Source: Tychonema sp. LEGE 07203
GTDB taxonomy: Bacteria; Cyanobacteriota; Cyanobacteriia; Cyanobacteriales; Microcoleaceae
Assembly (NCBI RefSeq): GCF_015207285.1
Contig: NZ_JADEXD010000042.1
Span: 1 to 43,279 of the forward strand
DNA length: 43,279 nt
Direction of reading: 5' to 3'
The position numbers were made by a program, and so were the translations under genes. The notes beneath the pieces are model-generated. The model was not told where the DNA came from, searched no databases, and saw only the letters and a program-made list of their open reading frames with translations. Position 1 is the stretch's first letter. Each line of letters begins with the position of its first letter. Positions 16,777 to 23,341 of this stretch are shown in pieces.

Positions 16777-19023
16777 CTAAATTGTCCGATCGAACTTTTT
16801 CTTAAGCACTTCTGCCGTCTTTTTCCAAGCATGAGATCGGTTTTGGTGCCAATTTTTGTTTAATTCAATTTCTTGGATTTGAGATTGAAACCGCTCCTCA
16901 GACTGCCAAAGATGTTCCAAGGTTGTGAGCAATATATTAAGCTGCCGCTTACTCCATTTGGCTGTGTCTATTTGCAATAAGTATTGACGTAGATAATATC
17001 GCTCGATCGGCAAATTAGCTGGCTGAATTAATGATTCGTGTTGCTCGCCGTACATATAGAGAGGATAAGGATAATATGCTGTTGTCTTTTCAGTAGCAAA
17101 AGTAGCAGCCAACATCTGCCAATTCACAGCCTGTAAACCTCTGATGTGAGAATACCTGAACTCTCTCAAAATATCCATTGAAAAAAGTGCCGATAAATCC
17201 CGATTTTGGTTTAACTTGAGAAGATGGTACAAAGAATGATTGAGTAAGTTGAGAGTTTCAGCAGTAGGATCGAGCTTTAGCTGAGGACAGACAACAACGT
17301 CAGCTTTTGCTGTCAAAGCAGCTTTGACAAATTCTTCAATCATCAAAGGTAGGGCTATACAATCAGCATAAAATGGCAAAAAGTAGTTTCCTTCTGCCAA
17401 GAATAATAATTCGTTGTAAGCTTCCCCCAAACTCAAGTTCACATCTATCTTGACAAATTTATAGCTGCGGAAAAGCGACTTTGCCTCAGCGATTAGTTCT
17501 GGTACAGAGGCATCCGCAGGTGCTTTATACAAAACGACAATATCTAGATTATTGTAAGTTTGCGTCTTGAGACTGGTAAGACATTCTAAAAGATGTTTGC
17601 CCAGTTGAAAACAAATAACCCCAACCGTTACTCTAGGATTTTCTGAGACGAGCGCACCTGCTTTATTGAAAGCTTGATTCATATGTTCAAGTCTTTGATT
17701 GAGCAAGCGTTGATTGACTTCCTCAAGAAAAGCGCGATCGGGAATTGATACCTTTTCTGGAATAGTAGAAACAGCTTGAGTAATTGCAGTAGCCAGAGAG
17801 TAAGAATCCCCAGGCTCAAACCAATGTACGCAGGAAGAGCGCTCGATCAAACCTAATGTTTCTCGAAAACCACCTGTATCAGAAGCAACTAAACTTATCG
17901 GTAATTGTCCCATTTCCAAACCCGTATTTGGAAAATTCTCTTGATGGCTAGTGAGGCAAACAATTGAATTGTTTAACTGACGGATTAATCGAATTGCTTC
18001 TTGACTAAACAAATCTGGAAAGATTTTGTAGCAAAACTTACCTTCTAGTTCCTGTTCGATGTACTGTTGACTGTTGAGATGCTTGAGGTGGGGTAATTGA
18101 AGTCCAACTACTTTGCCTAAGAAAAGAACCTGAATTTTATCTCTAAAAGAGGCATCCAGAAGATGAAGGGCTTCTAAAAAAATTAATAAGCCTTTCCTTT
18201 CTTCCAATCTGCCAAAAAATATCAACGGAATTTTTTGTAATTCAATATTATTAATGATAATTTTTCTTGCGAGATGATTTGTAGATTGATTCCGATCGAT
18301 TAAATCTTCCATAATTGGAAAACAATAAGGCAAATGGATAGCGTGAGATGTTTGCCAGCCATAATTATCTACTTTATGCTTGAGAAAATAGGAAAGAAAT
18401 AAAGGTAAGTCAGCCATTTCAAAAGATAGCTGTTCGTAGTGACAAGCTTTCCGAAACCAATCTGGATTATCCATAACATATTTTCCATGTGCCTCACTGA
18501 TCCAATCATGACCGCTGTGCATAGTTACAGCCGTAACACAATTATTTCCTAGCAATCCCGCTTGTTTAGCTCTAACAGTGTGATATCCGAATCCAAACAG
18601 TTCGGGAAACTCAACATAAACCCGCGCATTTGTATAAGTAGAAACAATGGCTTGCACGAATAATAAACTCCGAAAACTTTCGTAGTCAAACCAATCATTT
18701 CTTTTAAACTTAGAAAGGATTAATTTTTGAATGGGCTGTAACTGCAAAACTTCTTCAACTTCATCTGTGGAGAAAATATGCTTGAGTGCAGCTATCTTGG
18801 ATTCACCATGAAACTTTTTATCACTGCGACATAGAAGGAGAATAATATACCAACCTTCAGATGCTAGTTTTTGACTTAATGTCGTATAGTAAGTCCCAAT
18901 ACCCCCATTTTTGCCAATTCCTTCGTATTCAGAAGTGACCAGCACAGCTACTTGCTTAGCAGATAGGTCAAAATCTTCAATAAAATCATCTTTGAAACCG
19001 ACTTGAAATTCAATCTGTAACAT
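16777..19023 (-). CDS. Two-domain glycosyltransferase (GT4-like plus C-terminal GT2-like)
   Basis: About 748 residues from ATG 19023 (MLQIEFQVG). A GTG at 19050 would add nine residues; neither has a strong ribosome site. The N-terminal half is a GT-B retaining transferase: GKNGGIGTYYTTLSQKL near the start and IPLIFFGRLEERKG near 285-300. The EX7E motif ENFPNTGLE (about residue 360) and DTGGFRE follow. From about residue 460 a GT2-like GT-A fold begins (PRVTVGVICFQLGKHLLECL, SLKTQTYNNLDIVV). Where an acidic DxD would be expected the sequence reads FYADCIALP, so this second domain may be impaired or non-catalytic. A coiled, polar C-terminus follows. Probable role: sugar transfer in surface polysaccharide or glycoprotein synthesis. 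Same strand as the next GT4 gene upstream. Confidence 0.85.
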   Translation of the reverse strand: MLQIEFQVGFKDDFIEDFDLSAKQVAVLVTSEYEGIGKNGGIGTYYTTLSQKLASEGWYIILLLCRSDKKFHGESKIAALKHIFSTDEVEEVLQLQPIQKLILSKFKRNDWFDYESFRSLLFVQAIVSTYTNARVYVEFPELFGFGYHTVRAKQAGLLGNNCVTAVTMHSGHDWISEAHGKYVMDNPDWFRKACHYEQLSFEMADLPLFLSYFLKHKVDNYGWQTSHAIHLPYCFPIMEDLIDRNQSTNHLARKIIINNIELQKIPLIFFGRLEERKGLLIFLEALHLLDASFRDKIQVLFLGKVVGLQLPHLKHLNSQQYIEQELEGKFCYKIFPDLFSQEAIRLIRQLNNSIVCLTSHQENFPNTGLEMGQLPISLVASDTGGFRETLGLIERSSCVHWFEPGDSYSLATAITQAVSTIPEKVSIPDRAFLEEVNQRLLNQRLEHMNQAFNKAGALVSENPRVTVGVICFQLGKHLLECLTSLKTQTYNNLDIVVLYKAPADASVPELIAEAKSLFRSYKFVKIDVNLSLGEAYNELLFLAEGNYFLPFYADCIALPLMIEEFVKAALTAKADVVVCPQLKLDPTAETLNLLNHSLYHLLKLNQNRDLSALFSMDILREFRYSHIRGLQAVNWQMLAATFATEKTTAYYPYPLYMYGEQHESLIQPANLPIERYYLRQYLLQIDTAKWSKRQLNILLTTLEHLWQSEERFQSQIQEIELNKNWHQNRSHAWKKTAEVLKKKFDRTI

Positions 19024-19120
19024 TTTTTCTTTATTCGCTACTTTTTTCACGATCTTAATAAGACATTTTCTAACTATTATTTTAGCGCCTGCGATCGCAA
19101 TTAGTGGAGCGATCGCATTT

Positions 19121-20620
19121 TTATATTCCCAAGCAAATCCTATTTAGCATTCGTTTCCATTCTGACAAATTTGTCAATGATTCTGTCTCGAAAATTTCCC
19201 CCTTATACCTAAAGAAGTTTGCAAAACTCTCTAACCAGTTTACAAGTGTTTCTGTTGGCAAAAACGGTGCATATTTTAATGATTTATCTAAGTATAAACC
19301 CATTTTAATATTGTTTCCATTTCTATAACTATACCAAGCATCCCATACTAGAGAAGAATAATAAACTCGATTTTCTAACTCCTGTATCTGTTGCGGTAAC
19401 TTTTGTCTAAATGATGCTATATGTTTCCTCTCAGACTCCGTAAGTAAAGCGTTTTTGATGACTTCAAGATACTCTCTTACCATCCGCTCTTCGGTAAACA
19501 TTTTTTTTGCACGTTCTTGAGAAGTACGCCCCATTTCTAATAATGTTTCTTTATTAAGCGCCCAAGCTTGAAGTGTATCAGCTAATTCTGTCGCTGTCGC
19601 TTTTGGATCGACATTAGGATCTGGTAGCAATTTTCCTGTATTGCCCAATTCCTCTGGAATACCGCTAACCGCAGAAGCAATGACAATCAATCCTTTTGCC
19701 ATCGCTTCCATAATTGATAGTGGCATCCCTTCTACTTTTGAAGGTAAAATAAAAATGTCACTAGCACCCAGTAAATCTGGAATATCCCAACGCCGTCCTA
19801 AAAATTTGACGTGTTCTGTTACACCTAGTTCCTCGATAGATGCTTTGAGTTCTGATTCACAATTGTAATAGTCTCCTTCACCAGTTCCGGCCCATACAAA
19901 ATAAATTTGCTCCCAAATAGAACTTGATTTTAACAATTTGATAGCTTCTATCTGATATTCGTAGCCTTTGATTTTTGACAGTCGCGCTGCTGTGAAGCAA
20001 ACCACAGCATCTAAGGGAATTCTCCACTCTTGACGAAGTTTTTGACGCACCGATAAAACAGGAGTTTCAAAATACTGCGGCGGTCTGCCGTAGTGAATTA
20101 CTCGCCCTGTTTCTGCGGGAAATTTAAAAATCTCATGCAAGATGTTTAAATTATTCTGAGAAACAGCAATAACAGCTTTGGCTTGAGTGTAATGATAGGA
20201 CATTACATCTATATAAGGAACTCCATCTCCAAAAGCAAAATCTCTGGGAAATGGTTCAACGACTCCCAAAACAGTAATGTAGGGTATGCCTAGATCGATC
20301 GCCGCCTGTTTAGCTGCAAAACTAGCTAGAGGCCAACCGTCACTAAAAACAATTAAATCGGGTTTGCTAGTTGAAAAGATGTGCTTGGGTTGCTGGATAT
20401 CTTTGAGGACTCGCGCAAAATCAGTAGTTAGATTGAATTTCAGCCAAAACTGCTCAATTCCGAGTTCTTTTTGTTGACGGACTAAAAGATTAAATTGTTT
20501 CACTTGTACAGAGGTAACTCTGTAGCCTGCACTGACTAAACCGCAGAGGATTGAGTGATTATATTGTTGAACCCCTCCCTCTGGAGGATTATCTGTATAA
20601 AGTAAAATATGCTGACTCAT
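19121..20620 (-). CDS. GT4 family glycosyltransferase
   Basis: 499 residues with a GT-B fold. The N-terminal part has YTDNPPEGGVQQYNHSILCGL (donor-side glycine loop near residue 14). The C-terminal domain shows VCFTAARLSKIKGYEYQIEAI and VEHVKFLGRRWDIPDLLGASDIFILPS-type sequence. The EX7E motif is EGMPLSIME, followed by MAKGLIVIASAVSGIPE. An extra C-terminal segment of about 110 residues (about 390-499, predicted helical) is not typical GT4. Cytoplasmic or membrane-associated transfer of a nucleotide-activated sugar is expected; specificity is not readable. It lies about 100 bases upstream of the GT4/GT2 gene on the same strand, probably one operon, divergent from cysC. Confidence 0.9.
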   Translation of the reverse strand: MSQHILLYTDNPPEGGVQQYNHSILCGLVSAGYRVTSVQVKQFNLLVRQQKELGIEQFWLKFNLTTDFARVLKDIQQPKHIFSTSKPDLIVFSDGWPLASFAAKQAAIDLGIPYITVLGVVEPFPRDFAFGDGVPYIDVMSYHYTQAKAVIAVSQNNLNILHEIFKFPAETGRVIHYGRPPQYFETPVLSVRQKLRQEWRIPLDAVVCFTAARLSKIKGYEYQIEAIKLLKSSSIWEQIYFVWAGTGEGDYYNCESELKASIEELGVTEHVKFLGRRWDIPDLLGASDIFILPSKVEGMPLSIMEAMAKGLIVIASAVSGIPEELGNTGKLLPDPNVDPKATATELADTLQAWALNKETLLEMGRTSQERAKKMFTEERMVREYLEVIKNALLTESERKHIASFRQKLPQQIQELENRVYYSSLVWDAWYSYRNGNNIKMGLYLDKSLKYAPFLPTETLVNWLESFANFFRYKGEIFETESLTNLSEWKRMLNRICLGI

Positions 20621-20919
20621 ATATTCGCAGTTAAAAATTTTTTACTGGTTAATTTCAACGCTTATTACCTAATACTAAACCTCCAATGCTGCACCGGAAA
20701 TAAGCTCTAGGTTTTTATATGAAGAAGTGCGATCGCCCTGATCTGCCCTCCCCAACCACTCCAAACCCACATCCTTGCCAAATTTAACCCGGATCGGACA
20801 GCCAACCCCTGAAAGAATAACTATAAAGAGCCGATCGCCTGTTTCCCACTAGCGAATACAAAACTTCACATACAGTTAACTGGCACAGAACACATTACAT
20901 TTTAAGGAAGGAATTATAT

Positions 20920-21471
20920 ATGCAACAGGATGGCATTACCGTGTGGTTCACGGGTTTAAGCGGAGCAGGCAAAAGTACGATCGCTACTGAACTAGCCAAA
21001 ATTTTACGGCGGCAGGGATACAAAGTAGAAGTTTTAGATGGCGATATCGTCCGCAAAAGTCTCACCAGAGATTTAGGTTACAGCAGAGCCGATCGCGATG
21101 AAAATATCCGCCGCATTGGCTTTGTCGCCGATCTTTTGACCAGGAACGGTGTAATTGTTTTGGTTTCAGTCATCTCACCCTACCGCGATGTCAGAGAGGA
21201 AGTCGGACACCAAATTGGTAACTTTATTGAAGTTTACGTGAAAGCTCCCCTCGAAGTTTGCGAAGAGCGAGATGTGAAGGGACTTTACAAGAGAGCTCGT
21301 GCCGGTGAGATTCGAGGTTTTACTGGGATTGACGATCCTTACGAACCACCCTTGCACCCGCCAGTAGAATGCCTCACGGATCGGGAAACGGTAACAGATA
21401 GTGTAGCTAAAGTTATGGATAAATTAGAAGTGTTTTGGGCGAGCACTGCTCTATCTTCTGCTCAACTTTAA
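20920..21471 (+). CDS. cysC: Adenylyl-sulfate (APS) kinase
   Basis: CysC phosphorylates APS with ATP to give PAPS, the sulfate donor for sulfotransferases and for reductive sulfate assimilation. The 183-residue length is normal for a stand-alone kinase. It has the P-loop GLSGAGKST (residues 12-20), the DGDIVRKSLTRDLGYSRADRDENIRR substrate segment and the ISPYRD motif with Ser86. RARAGEIRGFTGIDDPYEPP forms the lid region. GGAAGGA lies about ten bases before the ATG. The position next to the glycosyltransferases and 5 kb from the TPR-sulfotransferase suggests a role in sulfated glycan synthesis, alongside or instead of cysteine synthesis. Confidence 0.95.
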   Translation: MQQDGITVWFTGLSGAGKSTIATELAKILRRQGYKVEVLDGDIVRKSLTRDLGYSRADRDENIRRIGFVADLLTRNGVIVLVSVISPYRDVREEVGHQIGNFIEVYVKAPLEVCEERDVKGLYKRARAGEIRGFTGIDDPYEPPLHPPVECLTDRETVTDSVAKVMDKLEVFWASTALSSAQL

Positions 21472-21522
21472 ACGTTCATCTGTTGATTTTTTGGGTCTTG
21501 GGTTGAAGTTAGATTATCTATC

Positions 21523-21552
21523 TGTTGGGGTGAGCGATCGCTTTCCCCAACA
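21523..21552 (+). terminator. Hairpin after cysC
   Basis: TGTTGGGG (21523-21530) pairs with CCCCAACA (21545-21552) around a HIP1-containing loop. No T-run follows, so termination is only possible rather than shown. Confidence 0.4.
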
Positions 21553-21612
21553 TCCGCAGGTTGGACAGCTATTTCACTCAAACAATTAGTCAGCCAACAT
21601 CAATAAAACATT

Positions 21613-21930
21613 ATGTCATCTCCAAAACCTTTCATCCCCCCTCCAGAACCCCTAAATAAATCTAAAGACCACTACAAATTTCAAGGAAAACCTTACAATC
21701 CTCTTGAAATAGAGATTAAATTAACCTCTTTAAAAACCCTAGCTACTGCTATTTTGTTAGGGGTTCCTTATCTTGGGTTGATTCACGTATTTTTATCGGG
21801 AGGCGTCAAAGTAATAGCTATTAGTCTAGTAGTAGTAGGTATCTTGATAGGGGGATCGATCGCACTTTTATACTACTTAAACAGACAAGATCCTGTCAAA
21901 CGGCCTTGCAATCAGAAGAAACGGCACTAA
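21613..21930 (+). CDS. Small membrane protein of unknown function
   Basis: 105 residues. The N-terminus is proline-rich and polar (FIPPPEPLNKSKDHYKFQGKP). Two hydrophobic helices follow, at about residues 37-60 and 65-90, with a basic tail (RPCNQKKRH). I do not recognise a named family. It lies between cysC and the tandem small-RNA array. The first array promoter lies about 85 bases after its stop, so read-through into the array is possible. Confidence 0.65.
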   Translation: MSSPKPFIPPPEPLNKSKDHYKFQGKPYNPLEIEIKLTSLKTLATAILLGVPYLGLIHVFLSGGVKVIAISLVVVGILIGGSIALLYYLNRQDPVKRPCNQKKRH

Positions 21931-22053
21931 TACAGAGTCGATCGCCCCCCAACTCTGTACTTCAGATTTTCCCTATCCTCAAGCGATCGCCCTGTTGAAA
22001 AAATCAATGCGACTGTCCGGATTGCGATCGAATTTCCAGGAAAGTTAATTGGT

Positions 22054-22105
22054 AGATGCACCCTGATTAATTAACTCCCGACCAATTTTGGCCGGGTTTT
22101 TTTTT
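22054..22105 (+). ncRNA. Array small RNA, copy 1
   Basis: TCCGGA at 22016-22021, 23-bp gap, TTAATT at 22045-22050. TTGCGA lies exactly 17 bp before the -10, like a -35 box. The transcript core starts near 22054-22057 and ends in the stem CCCGACC/GGCCGGG and a run of nine T (22097-22105). Confidence 0.7.
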
Positions 22106-22193
22106 GATCGATCGCCCGCCCTCGCCACAAATTTTCGCAAATTCTGCCAAAGTGTCCTGAAAGAGGTGCTGTGAGACGGGAGATTAAATTAGT

Positions 22194-22247
22194 AGATGCA
22201 CCCTGATTAAATAACTCCCGACCAATTTTGGTTTGGGGTTTTTTTTT
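22194..22247 (+). ncRNA. Array small RNA, copy 2
   Basis: TCCTGA at 22155-22160, 24-bp gap, TAAATT at 22185-22190. The core has the invariant 5' segment and then AATAACTCCCGACC. The stem uses GGTTTGGGG as 3' arm; T-run at 22239-22247. Confidence 0.68.
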
Positions 22248-22322
22248 CGGTATCGACGGTGATGCTGAAGAAAGTTTGAGGTTGTCCGGATTGCGCTGGA
22301 ATTCTTAGGAAGCTTAATTGGT

Positions 22323-22376
22323 AGATGCACCCTGATTAAATAACTCCCGACCAATTTTGGTTTGGGGTTTTTTTTT
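22323..22376 (+). ncRNA. Array small RNA, copy 3
   Basis: TCCGGA at 22285-22290, 23-bp gap, TTAATT at 22314-22319, with TTGCGC 17 bp before the -10. T-run at 22368-22376. Confidence 0.7.
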
Positions 22377-22452
22377 GCGGTATCGAGGGTGATGCTGAAG
22401 AAAGTTTGAGGTTATCCGGATGGCGCTGGAATTCTCAGGAAGCTTAATTGGT

Positions 22453-22505
22453 AGATGCACCCTGATTAATTAACTCCCGACCAATTTTGGTTTGGGGTTT
22501 TTTTT
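22453..22505 (+). ncRNA. Array small RNA, copy 4
   Basis: TCCGGA at 22415-22420, 23-bp gap, TTAATT at 22444-22449. The upstream sequence is nearly identical to copy 3. T-run at 22498-22505. Confidence 0.7.
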
Positions 22506-22590
22506 CGTATTTCACCCCAAACCACAAATTTTCCCAAATTTTCCCAAACTGTCCGGAATCGGTGCACCTCGAACCGGAGACTAAATTAGT

Positions 22591-22643
22591 AGATGCACCC
22601 TGATTAATTAACTCCCGACCAATTTTGGTTTGGGGTTTTTTTT
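22591..22643 (+). ncRNA. Array small RNA, copy 5
   Basis: TCCGGA at 22552-22557, 24-bp gap, TAAATT at 22582-22587. GGTGCACC in the gap can pair with TGCACC of the transcript start, though it would lie outside the RNA. T-run at 22636-22643. Confidence 0.7.
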
Positions 22644-22728
22644 CGTATTTCACCCCAAACCACAAATTTTCCCAAATTTTCCCAAACTGTCCGGAACAGG
22701 TGCACCTCGAACCGGAGACTAAATTAGT

Positions 22729-22781
22729 AGATGCACCCTGATTAATTAACTCCCGACCAATTTTGGTTTGGGGTTTTTTTT
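22729..22781 (+). ncRNA. Array small RNA, copy 6
   Basis: TCCGGA at 22690-22695, 24-bp gap, TAAATT at 22720-22725. Nearly identical to copy 5 over the whole 138-bp unit, so a recent duplication. T-run at 22774-22781. Confidence 0.7.
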
Positions 22782-22866
22782 CGTATTTCACCCCAAACCA
22801 CAAATTTTCCCAAATTTTCCTAAACTGTCCCGAAACAGGTGCTGTCGAACCGGAGACTAAATTAGT

Positions 22867-22917
22867 AGATGCACCCTGATTAATTAACTCCCGACCAATT
22901 TTGGCCGGGTTTTTTTT
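22867..22917 (+). ncRNA. Array small RNA, copy 7
   Basis: TCCCGA at 22828-22833, 24-bp gap, TAAATT at 22858-22863. The terminator arm is GGCCGGG as in copy 1, not the GGTTTGGGG of copies 2-6. T-run at 22910-22917. Confidence 0.68.
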
Positions 22918-23040
22918 CGTATTGCAGCAAAACTGCCAAATTTCAATAAATCAAGAATTATCAGCGTTAATCTGCGTGCATCTGCGGTTAAAAATCAAAT
23001 TTGTCCCGAAAGAAGACCTTGAGACTGGAAACTAAATAAA

Positions 23041-23091
23041 AGATGCACCCTGATTAATAAACCCCAGCCAATTTTGGCCGGGGTTTTTTTT
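23041..23091 (+). ncRNA. Array small RNA, copy 8 (divergent)
   Basis: TCCCGA at 23004-23009, 23-bp gap, TAAATA at 23033-23038. The 5' segment is still invariant, but the stem has changed on both sides (CCCCAGCC with GGCCGGGG). That keeps pairing and supports a selected hairpin. T-run at 23084-23091. It ends about 30 bases before the stop of the convergent 73-residue gene. Confidence 0.68.
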
Positions 23092-23119
23092 AGCTCAAAA
23101 ACTGCATTAACCAATGAGG

Positions 23120-23341
23120 CTAAATCGCCTCAAAAGACTGCACCTCAAGCACCGGGCCGATCATCGCAAAAGTCATGATATCCTTGCGGACTGTACCTTT
23201 GACACTGACTTTCAAACCATCTTTTTTCAAGTCAGAAGGAGCATCCTTAAGTTCATAAGTTTCTCCATTTTCGCCAACCAAAGCCCAGGTACCCGGGCCT
23301 AATCCTTTGCGTTCAATTTTGCCTTTGACAGTAATACTCAT
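23120..23341 (-). CDS. Small OB-fold-like protein of unknown function
   Basis: 73 residues in a compact beta-rich pattern: MSITVKGKIERKGLGPGTWAL, a GENGETYEL hairpin, then KVSVKGTVRKD and VLEVQSFE. This resembles small DUF5818/OB-like proteins that follow cyanobacterial genes. No catalytic motif is visible. Its ATG overlaps the stop of the upstream subtilase gene (ATGA at 23338-23341), so the two are translationally coupled. It could be an accessory or inhibitor of the protease, but that is inference. Confidence 0.75.
   Translation of the reverse strand: MSITVKGKIERKGLGPGTWALVGENGETYELKDAPSDLKKDGLKVSVKGTVRKDIMTFAMIGPVLEVQSFEAI

Larger units (their letters stand above)
22016..23091 (+). repeat. 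Tandem array of eight small-RNA transcription units
   Basis: Eight direct repeats have unit starts 129-174 bp apart; four steps are 138-140 bp. Each unit has four parts. First is a TCC(G/C/T)GA box. Second is a -10-like hexamer (TTAATT, TAAATT or TAAATA) 23 or 24 bp downstream. Third is the invariant segment AGATGCACCCTGATTAA. Fourth is a hairpin around CCAATTTTGG followed by 8-9 T. Copies 1, 3 and 4 share one upstream sequence type. Copies 2 and 5-8 share another that contains GGTGC and GGAGAC or variants. The RNA-coding core is far better conserved than the spacers, so selection acts on the transcript and promoter boxes. No protein frame explains it. Confidence 0.85.

Noticed and set aside
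22444..22803. 119-residue minus-strand frame across the small-RNA array
   Set aside because: A period of 138 bp (46 codons) keeps the frame open; the peptide is only the repeat translated three times.
22016..23091. CRISPR array
   Set aside because: Units are 129-174 bp apart with promoter and terminator features and similar spacers; no short repeat with unique spacers and no cas genes.
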